Part shown: one piece after another, positions 46,701 to 50,769 of the stretch | How the letters are laid out: every line of letters starts with the position of its first letter | Position numbering within the stretch: the stretch's first letter is position 1 | Origin: Nostoc sp. UHCC 0702 | GTDB lineage: Bacteria > Cyanobacteriota > Cyanobacteriia > Cyanobacteriales > Nostocaceae | Direction of reading: 5' to 3' | Length of the DNA: 64,000 bases | Assembly (NCBI GenBank): GCA_017164015.1 | Contig: CP071065.1 | Location: 3,635,918-3,699,917, forward strand | Program-made: the position numbers and the translations under genes | Notes under the pieces: model-generated | What the model saw: the letters and a program-made list of their open reading frames with translations, nothing else | Told to the model about the DNA's origin: nothing | The model's database searches: none

Positions 46701-49215
46701 TGGGTATTGTTGTCGCGTCTTCGCTTACTTCCTCCACCAAGTACCAGGAACTAAATGTTGTATTCTCTGTTGGGCCATAAACATGCAGCAGGTGTTGCGG
46801 GCCGCCATTTTTCAGAACTTCTTGCACCCATTTGGGATCTACAGCCTCTCCTCCGAACAGAAGATACCGCAGTGAATTGAAAGCTGAGGGTACTGCTTGG
46901 GCAATTTGATTGAACAAGGCAGTTGTCAAGAATAGTACGCTGATACCTTGCCGTTGAATCAAGGTGGCGAAATCTTTCGGCGACAGAACCAACTCTTTGC
47001 TTACCCCAAAGATGCGCGCTCCTTTGAGTAATGCTCCCCAAATTTCAAATGTTGCTGCGTCGAAAGCGTAATTTGAGGCTTGTGCAATCACATCTGTTGG
47101 TTCGATGTTGATGTAATTTGTGTTAATTACCAAACGGTTCACTGCTTGGTGAGTGACACTAACTCCTTTGGGTTTGCCTGTTGAACCGCTTGTGTAAATG
47201 ACATACGCTAGATGATCGGATCTCACTTCTACCGTCAGGTTTTCCTGGCTTTGGAGAGCGATCGCTTCTGAATCACAATTGTAGCAAATGACATGCGTAG
47301 TCTGTTTGGGGATAGTATCGGCTAATTTGTCTGTGGTCAACAGCACTGAGATATCAGCGTCTTCTATGATCAAAGCCAAACGCTCAGTTGGATACTCAGG
47401 GTCAAGTGGCACATAAGCACCACCCGCCTTGAGAATGCCCAACAGTCCCACAACCATTTCAATAGAGCGTTCCACACACAACCCAACCAGCACATCGGCT
47501 CCCACACCACTAGACCGCAAGTAATGTGCCAATTGGTTAGCACGAGAATTCAACTCGCCATAAGTCAGTTGTTGATTTTCATACACCACTGCCACAGCGT
47601 TGGGAGTCTGCTCTACCTGCTGTTCAAATAATTGATGAATACACTTATCGTGGGGATATTCTGCCTGTGTATCATTCCACTCTACTAATAATCGATGCCG
47701 CTCAGATTCCGTCAATAGAGGTAATTGGCAAATCCCTAAGAGCGGATTTGCCACTATAGCCTCTAGCAGTGTCATAAAATGACCCGACATTCGCTCAATG
47801 GTGCTGCTATCAAACAAGTCAGTGTTGTAATTCCATGTACCTTTGAGGCTGTCTGACCCGTGAACAATGTTTAAAGTTAAATCAAACGCAGCCCCACTAG
47901 GCCCTGTGAGCAGCGATTCCACAATCAACCCATCACCATCGCTCAGTGATGCAAATGTGTCATTATTTTGAGAACGATCCCAAGCAAACGCTACCTGATA
48001 CAATGGTGAAATACTTGGGTCTCTGACTGGTTGCAGTCGCTCTACCAGCAGGGGAAATGGATACTCTTGATGCTCTAGGGCATCTAACACACATAACCTT
48101 GTACGCCCTAGCAATTCTTGAAATGTTGGATTTCCTGATAGGTCTGCGCGCAAAACCACAGGATTCGTAAAATAGCCGACTATTTTTTCAAACTCTCTTT
48201 GGCTGCGATTCACTGTTGGAGAGCCGATTAATATATCTTGAGTATTAGTATAACGTTGTAATAATATTTGTAATGCTGTTAATAATACCATATAAAGAGA
48301 CGCGCGCTCTTTTCTGGTCAATTTTGTCAGCTTTTGTAGTAGTATTTCATCTAGATGAAAAAACACCGAAGCGCCGTTATAGCTTTGGTTTTGTGGTCTG
48401 GGCCTATCTGTTGGCAAATTTAGCACTGGCAACTCCCCTGAGAGTTGTTTTTGCCAATAATTCCACAAACTCTCACCCTTTGCCCCAGTCAGCATTTGTT
48501 CTGACCAGTTGACGTAATCTTGATATTGAGACTTTTGATCTGGCAGTGATGGCTCTATATTTAAGGTTATTGCTTGATATAATACTTTGAGTTCTTCGAT
48601 GATGATTTCTGATGACCAGAAATCTCCTGCTATATGATGTTGCGTAATTGCAAAAATATGTTCAGTATTATTTGTACTGTGATTAATTAATAAATTAAAC
48701 CGCAATATTGGCCCAAGTTCTAAGTTGAAAGGACGGGCAGTTGTTTGTGATATCCAGTTGTTGATATCTTGTTGACTCAGACCGAAAGCATTTTCGACGC
48801 TAAAGTCAATTTCTTGATTTGGATGAACTGTTTGCACAGGTTCACCATCAATGGTTGTAAAGGTCGTCCTCAAAACTGCATGTCTAGTGACTAATCTTTG
48901 ACAAGCCTGCTTCAGGGCTGGAATATCTAAATTTAAGACTAGTTTTGCTGCATATGTCAGGTTATAGGCACTACTGTTGGGCGCTAATTCATGCAAAAAC
49001 CACAGTGCTTTTTGACCGTGGGAGAGGGGATAAGTTGTGGTGCGATCGCTTGCCTCGGATAAAATTTGAATAATTTCTGATTTGTATTGCTTGATTTTTT
49101 TCAATAATTCCGGGCTGAGTACGTTTTGTGCCCCTCGGTAACGTAACTTGTCTCCTTCCACCCACAGTTCTATATTGTTTGCTTTGAGATTTTCTAGCAG
49201 ATCTGTTAAATTCAT
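25738..49215 (-). CDS. NRPS, modules 1-6 (7825 aa; Ile/Val, D-Leu, Asn-like?, D-Leu, Gln, N-Me-Ile/Val), laxaphycin B-like line
   Basis: Domain order: TubC docking (1-55), C-A-PCP, C-A-PCP-E, C-A-PCP, C-A-PCP-E, C-A-PCP, C-A-NMT-PCP, then a short acidic tail ending NGEIVEF that probably docks to the TubC domain of the next NRPS. Pocket codes by eye: A1 DAFFLGVTFK (Ile/Val type), A2 and A4 DAWFLGNVVK (Leu), A3 DLKNFGSDVK (unassigned, Asn-like?), A5 DAWQFGLIDK (Gln), A6 as A1. The N-methyltransferase (about 7245-7580) is inserted late in A6, with EIGCGTG near 7320. C1 has HHIAGDFWS, unlike the HHIVSDGWS of C2 and C4, consistent with a non-amino-acid donor. The ATG overlaps the TGA of the KS pseudogene. 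The sequence is highly repetitive inside: modules 2 and 4 are almost identical, and both C2 and C4 lack the same codon at LPLPT-RPRP, where C9 and C10 have Asp. Confidence 0.95.
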   Translation of the reverse strand: MNLTDLLENLKANNIELWVEGDKLRYRGAQNVLSPELLKKIKQYKSEIIQILSEASDRTTTYPLSHGQKALWFLHELAPNSSAYNLTYAAKLVLNLDIPALKQACQRLVTRHAVLRTTFTTIDGEPVQTVHPNQEIDFSVENAFGLSQQDINNWISQTTARPFNLELGPILRFNLLINHSTNNTEHIFAITQHHIAGDFWSSEIIIEELKVLYQAITLNIEPSLPDQKSQYQDYVNWSEQMLTGAKGESLWNYWQKQLSGELPVLNLPTDRPRPQNQSYNGASVFFHLDEILLQKLTKLTRKERASLYMVLLTALQILLQRYTNTQDILIGSPTVNRSQREFEKIVGYFTNPVVLRADLSGNPTFQELLGRTRLCVLDALEHQEYPFPLLVERLQPVRDPSISPLYQVAFAWDRSQNNDTFASLSDGDGLIVESLLTGPSGAAFDLTLNIVHGSDSLKGTWNYNTDLFDSSTIERMSGHFMTLLEAIVANPLLGICQLPLLTESERHRLLVEWNDTQAEYPHDKCIHQLFEQQVEQTPNAVAVVYENQQLTYGELNSRANQLAHYLRSSGVGADVLVGLCVERSIEMVVGLLGILKAGGAYVPLDPEYPTERLALIIEDADISVLLTTDKLADTIPKQTTHVICYNCDSEAIALQSQENLTVEVRSDHLAYVIYTSGSTGKPKGVSVTHQAVNRLVINTNYINIEPTDVIAQASNYAFDAATFEIWGALLKGARIFGVSKELVLSPKDFATLIQRQGISVLFLTTALFNQIAQAVPSAFNSLRYLLFGGEAVDPKWVQEVLKNGGPQHLLHVYGPTENTTFSSWYLVEEVSEDATTIPIGRPISNTQIYILDEYLQPVPVGVPGELHISGAGLARGYLNRSELTVEKFIPNPFKNSQLASPNSKLYKTGDLARYLQDGNIEYLGRIDNQVKIRGFRIELGEIEAVLSQHEHVQASCLIVREDTAGDKRLVAYIVPQKEVTATISELRSFLKEKLPEYMVPNAFVFLESLPLTPSGKVDRRALPVPDIHSELIDKYVAPRSPSEEILAQIWAQVLSVELVGIHDNFYELGGHSLLATQVVSRIRTLFKVELPLRSLLTKATVAELAQSIQQLQQQNQELSVAPILRRAENAELPLSFAQQRLWFIDQLEPNSASYNIPFALRLQGNLNIAAIEQSLIEIIHRHEALRTNFIAVDGKASQIIHTTTNWTVKIVDLQHLALSEQEIAAQQLVQQQAIEAFDLATEALVRVTLLVLSQTEHVLIVCMHHIVSDGWSIGVFGEELAALYNAYANCQPSPLAPLPIQYADFAIWQRNWLVGEVLQSQLNYWQQQLQSAPTFLPLPTRPRPAVQSFTGAYIDFALSLELTNRLEKLSQQQGCTLFMTLLAGFNTLLYRYTGQLDILVGSPIANRHRSEIEGLIGFFVNTLVMRTDLSGEPSFNELLLRIRSMAMDAYAHQDLPFEMLVEALQPERDLSHTPLFQVMFALQNAPISSVELTGLEASLLPIETATARFDLTLTMENTATGLVAGWEYNSDLFDASTIERMTNHFVTLLEAIVTNPQEKISQLPLLTPSEKRQLLVEWNDTRVEYPQDKCIHQLFEEQVQRNPNAVAVVYENQQLTYGELNSRANQLAHYLQSLGVGADVLVGICVERSIEMLVGLLGILKAGGAYVPLDPEYPTERLSFMLEDASVKVLVTQQHLVEKLQKHTAQIVCLDSNWQLISQLSQENPDTVVQASNYAYVIYTSGSTGQPKGVLIAYEALLNLVNWHQRTFKITCFDKATQLAGTGFDAAVWELWPYLTAGASIYLVKSELVTSPVNLRDWLISQQITVTFVPTPVAQELLSLKWNWENLALRYMLIGGDKLQQYASVSVPFEVVNNYGPTENTVVTTSGVVVANQQQISPSIGRPIDNTLLYILDQNLQPVPVGVPGELHIAGVGLARGYLNRSELTVEKFIPNPFNKSLDTNPNSKLYKTGDLARYLSDGNIEYLGRRDNQVKIRGFRIELGEIEAALSQHELIASCVVIARSDIPGNKRLVAYIVPHSQVTYTEVSRSTPTNQELRSFLKTKLPEYMIPSAIVILECLPLTPNGKIDRRALPAPAERTLVEVDVVAPRTPVETKLVEIWAQVLRVKTVGIHDNFFELGGDSILSIQIIAKAKLAGIELTLKQLFANQTIAELALVAGTTKVLEIEQGLVTGSSPLTPIQQWFFEQELPEKHHFNQAFILSVPSDIKLEILEQVWAQLLVHHDALRSSFTQTESHWLAEIAAPTQIKAINYFDLSTLTESQQQETIESTANDLQASLNLSSNLVQVALFRLGSDKKARLLIIIHHLVVDGVSWRILLEDLSTGYEQLISGQAIQLPAKTTAFKDWAQKLNGYATSSDTFKSELAYWLSASESSVTSIPVDYADGVNTVASTNAVSVELNSTETNWLLQDVPKAYKTQINDVLLTALVLVLSKWTNSKSLLFNLEGHGRQDIIDGVDISRTVGWFTTIFPVLVQLPVTENLGNVLKSVKEQLRAIPNKGIGYGLLRYLSCDAEITAQLATIPVAEISFNYLGQFTQVLNTSSLISPASESSGQSQSLEGQRSNLLDINAIINDERLEIHWTYSSNIHKKTTIENLATEFICELRTVITHCLEPENIGYTPTDFPLILLNQTELDLVLARLALSEQLGKKSWQNIEDIYPLSPMQEGMLFESLYAPDSGVYFEQITCTFTGNLNVEAFSTAWQQVVSRHSIFRTAMEWESLSQPVQVVYRQVAVSVEIVDWRELSSVEQQAQLETFLTQQRQQGLQLSQAPLMRLYLFQLDDHTYEFVWCHHHILLDGWSLPLVLKDLFEFYTAISDGESLQLQPTISYRNYIAWLQQQNLDLAKEFWRKKLVGFSAPTPLTVDKPLSKREEYSSYSSQQIQLTVSATALVVDFVKQHQLTVNNLVQATWALLLSRYSGSLDVVFGATVSGRPPSLLGVESMVGLFINTVPVRVQIEQSTDLLGLLKDLQIQQVESEQFSYSPLAEIQRLSDVPRGTSLFESIVVFENYPLDTADVEDNGGLTVSNFRGIEHTNYPLTVVAGPGEQLWVKVSYDTSRFEDETISRMLGHFTTILEAIVANPHQSIEQLPMLTQSEQQQLLVEWNDTSVEYPQDKCIHQLFEEQVQRDPNAVAVVYEDQQLTYGELNSRANQLAHYLQSLGVGADVLVGICVERSIEMLVGLLGILKAGGAYVPLDPEYPTERLSDMLSDSGVEVLLTQQQHVQSLPKHEAAVVCLDSDWHDIANHSQKNLITNTTSDNLVYTIYTSGSTGKPKGAGVYHRGFVNLVNWMIRDFQLTFIDSTVLISSVSFDLTQKNIFAPLLIGGKLHLVGEGFDPDYILEVIEKQRVTWVNCTPSTFYATLTSSDDNFAKIQSLRYVFLGGEPISIASFLSWQNSDYCSAKIVNSYGPTECADVCSAYLVDQSNEFLNKAIPIGKPISNVKLYIVDQNFQIVPVGVIGELCIAGVGVGMGYINDTERTNEKFIPNPFSNGKSERLYKTGDLARYLADGNIEYIGRIDNQVKIRGFRIELGEIEAALNAHEQIELAVVIAREDIPGDRRLVAYVVANDKSITTKQVRELIRGKLPEYMVPNAFVFLEALPLTPSGKIDRRALPVPDIHSELIDKYVAPRSPSEEILVQIWAQVLSVELVGIHDNFYELGGHSLLATQVVSRIRTLFKVELPLRSLLTKATVAELAQSIQQLQQQNQELSVAPILRRAENAELPLSFAQQRLWFIDQLEPNSASYNIPFALRLQGNLNIAAIEQSLIEIIHRHEALRTNFIAVDGKASQIIHTTTNWTVKIVDLQHLALSEQEIAAQQLVQQQAIEAFDLATEALVRVTLLVLSQTEHVLIVCMHHIVSDGWSIGVFGEELAALYNAYANCQPSPLAPLPIQYADFAIWQRNWLVGEVLQSQLNYWQQQLQSAPTFLPLPTRPRPAVQSFTGAYIDFALSLELTNRLEKLSQQQGCTLFMTLLAGFNTLLYRYTGQLDILVGSPIANRHRSEIEGLIGFFVNTLVMRTDLSGEPSFNELLLRIRSMAMDAYAHQDLPFEMLVEALQPERDLSHTPLFQVMFALQNAPISSVELTGLEASLLPIETATARFDLTLTMENTATGLVAGWEYNSDLFDASTIERMTNHFVTLLEAIVTNPQEKISQLPLLTPSEKRQLLVEWNDTRVEYPQDKCIHQLFEEQVQRNPNAVAVVYENQQLTYGELNSRANQLAHYLQSLGVGADVLVGICVERSIEMLVGLLGILKAGGAYVPLDPEYPTERLSFMLEDASVKVLVTQQHLVEKLQKHTAQIVCLDSNWQLISQLSQENPDTVVQASNYAYVIYTSGSTGQPKGVLIAYEALLNLVNWHQRTFKITCFDKATQLAGTGFDAAVWELWPYLTAGASIYLVKSELVTSPVNLRDWLISQQITVTFVPTPVAQELLSLKWNWENLALRYMLIGGDKLQQYASVSVPFEVVNNYGPTENTVVTTSGIVVANQQQISPSIGRPIDNTLLYILDQNLQPVPVGVPGELHIAGVGLARGYLNRSELTVEKFIPNPFNKSLDTNPNSKLYKTGDLARYLSDGNIEYLGRRDNQVKIRGFRIELGEIEAALSQHEYVQSSVVIAREDIPSIKRLVAYIVPQQEQTPTNQELRSFLKTKLPEYMIPSAIVILESLPLTPNGKIDRRALPAPAERTLVEVDVVAPRTSLETKLVEIWAQVLRVKTVGIHDNFFELGGDSILSIQIIAKAKLAGIELTLKQLFANQTIAELALVAGTTKVLEIEQGLVTGSSPLTPIQQWFFEQELPEKHHFNQAFILSVPSDIKLEILEQVWAQLLVHHDALRSSFTQTESHWLAEIAAPTQIKAINYFDLSTLTESQQQETIESTANDLQASLNLSSNLVQVALFRLGSDKKARLLIIIHHLVVDGVSWRILLEDLSTGYEQLISGQAIQLPAKTTAFKDWAQKLNGYATSSDTFKSELAYWLSASESSVTSIPVDYADGVNTVASTNAVSVELNSTETNWLLQDVPKAYKTQINDVLLTALVLVLSKWTNSKSLLFNLEGHGRQDIIDGVDISRTVGWFTTIFPVLVQLPVTENLGNVLKSVKEQLRAIPNKGIGYGLLRYLSCDAEITAQLATIPVAEISFNYLGQFTQVLNTSSLISPASESSGQSQSLEGQRSNLLDINAIINDERLEIHWTYSSNIHKKTTIENLATEFICELRTVITHCLEPENIGYTPTDFPLILLNQTELDLVLARLALSEQLGKKSWQNIEDIYPLSPMQEGMLFESLYAPDSGVYFEQITCTFTGNLNVEAFSTAWQQVVTRHSIFRTAMEWESLSQPVQVVYRQVAVSVEIVDWRELSSVEQQAQLETFLTQQRQQGLQLSQAPLIRLYLLQLDNHTYEFVWCHHHILLDGWSLPLVLKDLFEFYTAISDGESLELQPTISYRNYIAWLQQQNLDLAKEFWRKKLIGFSAPTPLTVDKPLSSRQQDSSNTTQQIQLTVSATALVVDFVKQHQLTVNNLVQATWALLLSRYSGSLDVVFGATVSGRPPSLLGVESMVGLFINTVPVRVQIQQNTDLLGLLKDLQIQQVESEQFSYSPLAEIQRLSDVPRGTSVFESIVVFENYPVDTADVEDNGSLTVSNFRGIEQTNYPLTVVAVPGEQLWVKVSYDTSRFEDETISRMLGHFKTILEAIVANPHQSIDQLPLLTESEKRQLLVEWNDTRVEYPFDKCIHELFEVQVQRTPNAVAVVFEDQQLTYGELNSRANQLAHYLRCLGVGADVLVGLCVERSIEMIVGLLGILKAGGAYVPLDPEYPTERLNFMLEDAKVGVLLTQQHLVESLPQHQARVVHLDTDWHLISESSQENPITGVQASNLVYMIYTSGSTGQPKGVMLSHSNLCNHMFWMQATFPLTEKDKVLQKTPFGFDASVWEFYAPLLVGGQLLMAQPGGHTDSAYLLRLIAQQQVTTVQFVPSLLQMVLEQGGIETCDSLKQVFCGGEALPVALVEGLLSKLNVNLYNLYGPTEACIDATFWNCKQQMHGQLIPIGRPISNTQVYILDQNLQPVPVGVPGELHIGGASLARGYLNRRELTQEKFILNPFDNSKLYKTGDLARYLPDGNIEYLGRIDNQVKIRGFRIELGEIEALLSQHEDVQASCVIAREDIPGDQRLVAYIVPHPQVTCTERSRSTPTVSVLRQFLKAKLPNYMVPSAIVILESLPLTPNGKVDRHALPVPARTREVSFVAPRTPVEAKLAQIWAQVLKVELVGVDDNFFEIGGHSLLATQVMSRLQEAFGISLPLRRLFESPTIAELSEIILAQLQTSSGLTVPAIVPVSSRQDIPLSWAQERLWFVHQLEGESGAYTMSSTVGLLGDLNIKALEQAFQSIVQRHEVLRTRFEVKNNLPVQVIVPNMTITLPVVDLQQVSDPWKQVKELAIKEAAKPFDLAHDSVLRLMLWQVAPQEYVLLVAIHHIAADGWSLGIFIRDLSAYYQSSLTGSSVDLPELSVQYADFTIWQRQWLTDQILERQLNYWMQQLAGAPPLLALPTDRSRPAVQTFRGGTQPVQLNSLLTQQLKKFSQESATTLYMTLLAGFVVLMSRYSGQKDLVVGSPIANRNRTEIESLIGFFVNTLALRFDVSPEESFAALLAQVQQVTQNAYDHQDLPFEMLVEHLQLERNLDRNPLVQVMFALQNAPTSPWQMPNLRVEDMPLGVDSVRFDLEVHLWELPSGLEGVFCYNKDLFDGATIARMIQHFETLLAAILANAQQPVALLPLLTQDEKHQLLVEWNNTQADYPHDRCIHQLFEEQVQRTPDAVAVVYENQQLTYSELNSRANQLAHYLQSLGVGADVLVGICVKRSVEMVVGLLAILKAGGAYVPLDPEYPTERLAAIIEDAEISVLVTTDKLADTLPQHIGRVVCYSHDWEAIALQSQENPTVEVGADHLAYVIYTSGSTGKPKGVSVTHQAVNRLVINTNYINIEPTDVIAQASNYAFDAATFEIWGALLTGARLLGVSKELALSPKDFAALIQRQGISVLFLTTALFNTIAQAVPSAFNSMRYVLFGGEAVDPKWVQEVLKNGGPQHLLHVYGPTENTTFSSWYLVEKVSEDATTIPIGRPISNTQIYILDEYLQPVPVGVPGELHIGGAGLARGYLNRSELTQQKFIPNPFDNSEIENQKSKLYKTGDLVRYLPDGNIEYLGRIDNQVKIRGFRIELGEIEAVLNQHPLVQESVVITRSVSSGDKNLVAYLVPGAKSQVLPQQFAQWQSEYISDWQTLYEQAYGKASTDDLTFNLAGWNSSYTRQPIPEQEMREWVDGTVSRILTVSPQRVIEIGCGTGLLLSRIAKGSQKYWGTDYSITAIKHVEQLCATVEGLEHVQLLHQMADNFAGIPEAEFDTVILNSIVQYFPSVEYLLQVLEGAMTTIGTQGTIFVGDVRSLPLLEPYYAAVQLSQAAESRTVEQWQQLVHQSLAAEEELVIDPRFFIALKQSFPQITWVEIRPKRGYSLNELTQFRYDVTMHLGTAVQTPVLSEAEVTVVPWLNWQLDQLSLTEIHNHLVSEQPQLLGIRSVPNQRVQQALQIWQWLENPPSVETVGQLRQMLAQQPEVGINPEQFWQLGEELGYTVDVSWWASSNDGSYDVVFCRNSSTPTSDAHQAIAFWDSEAVTVKPWTNYTNNPLHGKLVQKLVPQVREFITQKLPNYMVPQAFVLLNALPLTPNGKVDRRSLPTPDTASRNLSTGFVSPRTPIEAQLLQIWNEVLGLEAIGVKDNFFEIGGHSLLATQVISRINSAFALDLSVQKMFEFPTVAGIASYMEVMDWATTDLPADEINGEIVEF
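25803..30243 (-). other. NRPS module 6: C-A(Ile/Val)-N-methyltransferase-PCP
   Basis: The C domain has HHIAADGWS and belongs to a different sequence subgroup from C2 and C4. The pocket is DAFFLGVTFK. A SAM-binding methyltransferase (EIGCGTG) is inserted before the end of A, so an N-methylated Ile/Val is expected, matching N-Me-Ile of laxaphycin B. A palindromic repeat lies in the NMT at 26639-26661. Confidence 0.88.
30273..33423 (-). other. NRPS module 5: C(D-acceptor)-A(Gln)-PCP
   Basis: The A core is FDASVWEFY and the pocket DAWQFGLIDK is the canonical Gln code. The linker carries a palindromic repeat at 30659-30680. Confidence 0.9.
32124..38410. repeat. long direct repeat, copy in modules 4/5
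   Basis: This pairs with 39918..46230 at offset 7794 (left part) and 7818 (right part; the 24-bp difference is one linker insertion). Identity is nearly complete across C-A-PCP-E and high over the next C domain. The left 3.2 kb is also repeated at 8590..11760. Confidence 0.8.
33453..38043 (-). other. NRPS module 4: C-A(Leu)-PCP-E
   Basis: This is nearly the same sequence as module 2, with the Leu code DAWFLGNVVK and an E domain, so D-Leu. It differs from module 2 by 24 bp in the linker near 35290-35320, where module 2 carries the extra palindromic repeat. Confidence 0.9.
38073..41223 (-). other. NRPS module 3: C(D-acceptor)-A(Asn-like?)-PCP
   Basis: The pocket DLKNFGSDVK and nearly the whole A core (about 38410-39550) match module 7 (about 22700-23830), whereas the flanking parts resemble modules 1, 2 and 4. 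This looks like an A-core swap. The substrate is inferred, not read directly. Confidence 0.75.
39918..46230. repeat. long direct repeat, copy in modules 2/3
   Basis: Partner of 32124..38410. The shared one-codon deletion in the C domains (LPLPT-RPRP) shows the two copies have a common recent origin or are kept alike by gene conversion. Confidence 0.8.
41268..45843 (-). other. NRPS module 2: C-A(Leu)-PCP-E
   Basis: The pocket DAWFLGNVVK is the standard Leu code. The PCP is GGDSI-type and E follows, so D-Leu is expected; laxaphycins carry 3-hydroxy-Leu here. The linker near 43070-43090 holds a palindromic repeat insertion. Confidence 0.9.
45880..49215 (-). other. NRPS module 1: TubC-C(starter)-A(Ile/Val)-PCP
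   Basis: The C domain has HHIAGDFWS. The A core is FDAATFEIW and the pocket DAFFLGVTFK is an aliphatic code, usually Ile or Val. The PCP Ser is near residue 1070. The docking and C parts duplicate 1081..2508. Confidence 0.85.
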
Positions 49216-49433
49216 AATTCACCTTCAATGTACTTGTTTTGTTCGGATACAGCCTGCTCACTGTTTGCTCTTTTGGTCAGTAGATGCTGTGCAGGTTTAA
49301 TTGTTTGTTGGTTTTGCGTCAAAAGGACTGGAAATTGGGTTATCAAACGAAAAATTATGGAAGGTGCTTTAACCTCTGCCAAATTTTGGAACAATTTCTC
49401 AGTACCCAGTACCCAGTACCTAGTTCCAAAGCA

Positions 49434-49479
49434 GCGAGGAGTCCCCCACCATACCGATGGTTGGTGGGGGACTCCTCGC
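49434..49479. repeat. perfect 18-bp hairpin inserted in the KS pseudogene tail
   Basis: GCGAGGAGTCCCCCACCA (49434-49451) is followed by 10 bases and its exact inverse (49462-49479). It sits beside AGTACCC tandem repeats (49401-49420), within about 185 bp that the intact KS copy lacks. Confidence 0.7.
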
Positions 49480-49882
49480 CGCGACCTGTTGATGTCTTTT
49501 ACTGTTTGACTTGCTTGTTCAGGAGCCTCTTCCAAAACAACATGAGCATTGGTGTCTCCAAAGCTGACAGCATAAACCGGATCTTTATCAGTTAAAGCTT
49601 GGGAAAGAGGCTTCAAGACTACAACACCAGCACCCTCACTGCGGACATAGTGATCAGCCGAGCTATCAAAGGTTTTGCAACGACCATCAGCAGCCATAAA
49701 GCCTGTTTTTGTAAAGCTCAGGGTCATCCATGACAAGATGGGATCAATGAAATTAAAAAAGTAGGAAATGCGGTTCGCCGCCATATAGTTAGTGTTGCCT
49801 GAGCCTGTATAGGCATCAAGGTTGACGGGATTTTTTATCAGCCGCGTGTAGCAATCGAAGCCATTGATACCCATAAACACAC

Positions 49883-50284
49883 TCAGGGCAAACGCACCTA
49901 AATTACCTTAATCATGACCAAGATTAAGAAGCAACGAAAAAATTAGTATTTCTTGTTTGATTTATTTTCTAAGCCTCAAAGCGATGCCTTCTCTTTCAGA
50001 GACGCTACCGCGAACGACAAGCCCTTCGGGTTCGTCATTCCTTCATCGGGAGCCACTGCGTTGTGGCGTGAGACCCCAAGACCTTCGGGTGACGCTCGTT
50101 CCGACGCTTGTACCTCGCTACCGCTTCGCTAACGGCAATCTGCCATCGACGCAAGGCGCCAAGACGGGGGCTGATTCACCGCACACCGTCTAGGCTGAAA
50201 TATTTATCAATAAGTATGGCTGAATGCGATTAAACGGGGTTTGTTGAGAATAGGATTGCCTGTTGACAAGATGGGGACGCCCTG
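49883..50284. mobile_element. 402-bp insertion in the KS pseudogene with 9-bp target duplication
   Basis: Comparison with the intact KS places the insertion at the codons for TGVFIG. Flanks are TAAACACAC (49874-49882) and TAAAGACAC (50285-50293), a 9-bp duplication with one change. The ends read TCAGGGC and GCCCTG, giving short inverted termini. The interior consists of GC-rich repeat sequence (for example CCCTTCGGGT) and encodes no transposase, so it is a non-autonomous element or a remnant. Confidence 0.6.
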
Positions 50285-50769
50285 TAAAGACACCTGTTCT
50301 TGTGACAGTCAAACACTCTAGCGTCTAACCCGTATCTTCCAAAGCTTTCCAAGTCACCTCTAGCAAAATCTGCTGCTGGGGATCAATGCTCATGGCTTCC
50401 CGTGGAGAAATTTTGAAAAATTGGGGATCAATTTGATCCACATCCTCCAAAAAGCCTCTCCAAAGGGTCTTTATCTGATCCGACATTGCTGCTTCATAGT
50501 TATCAAGGGATTCTATATCCCAACTTAATGCTGGCACTTCTGTAATGGCATCCACATTATCTTGCAGAAGCTCCCAGAAGGCTTTCCTATCCGTAGCTTT
50601 GGTAAAACGACACCCTGTACCGATAATTGCGATCGGCTCCCTATCCATACTGCTTATCCTTGACTTTAACTTTTATTGCTGAGGCTAACTGCGAAATTTG
50701 TCAATCCGCGCAATCAGAATCTTCTCTCGCCGTTCCAGTTTATCTGTCTGAAGTTTAACAAGTATTAAT

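Larger units (their letters stand above)
49212..50648 (-). pseudogene. decayed copy of the stand-alone KS
   Basis: The N-terminal 107 codons (50648..50325) match the KS at 2505..3929 and then hit TAG where the intact gene has the Gln of EDAGQTL. A roughly 400-bp element follows (49883..50284). The rest (49880..49212) is an open frame of 222 codons starting at GTG. It has lost the DTACSSS region with the catalytic Cys (joined as NFIDPILSW) and also the whole EAHGTGT/NIGHLE region (YAV joined to SFGDTNAHV). It carries an extra insert with a hairpin before the tail. The C-terminal tail ending IEGEL and the ATGA overlap with the NRPS start are kept. KS activity is impossible. A remaining role as translated leader for the NRPS is conceivable but unproven. 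Confidence 0.9.

Noticed and set aside
49212..49880. 222-codon frame as a functional KS
   Set aside because: It lacks the catalytic Cys and both His motifs; it is the 3' part of a pseudogene.
49957..50193. 78-codon plus-strand frame in the KS pseudogene insertion
   Set aside because: It is built of GC-rich interspersed repeats within a non-autonomous element.
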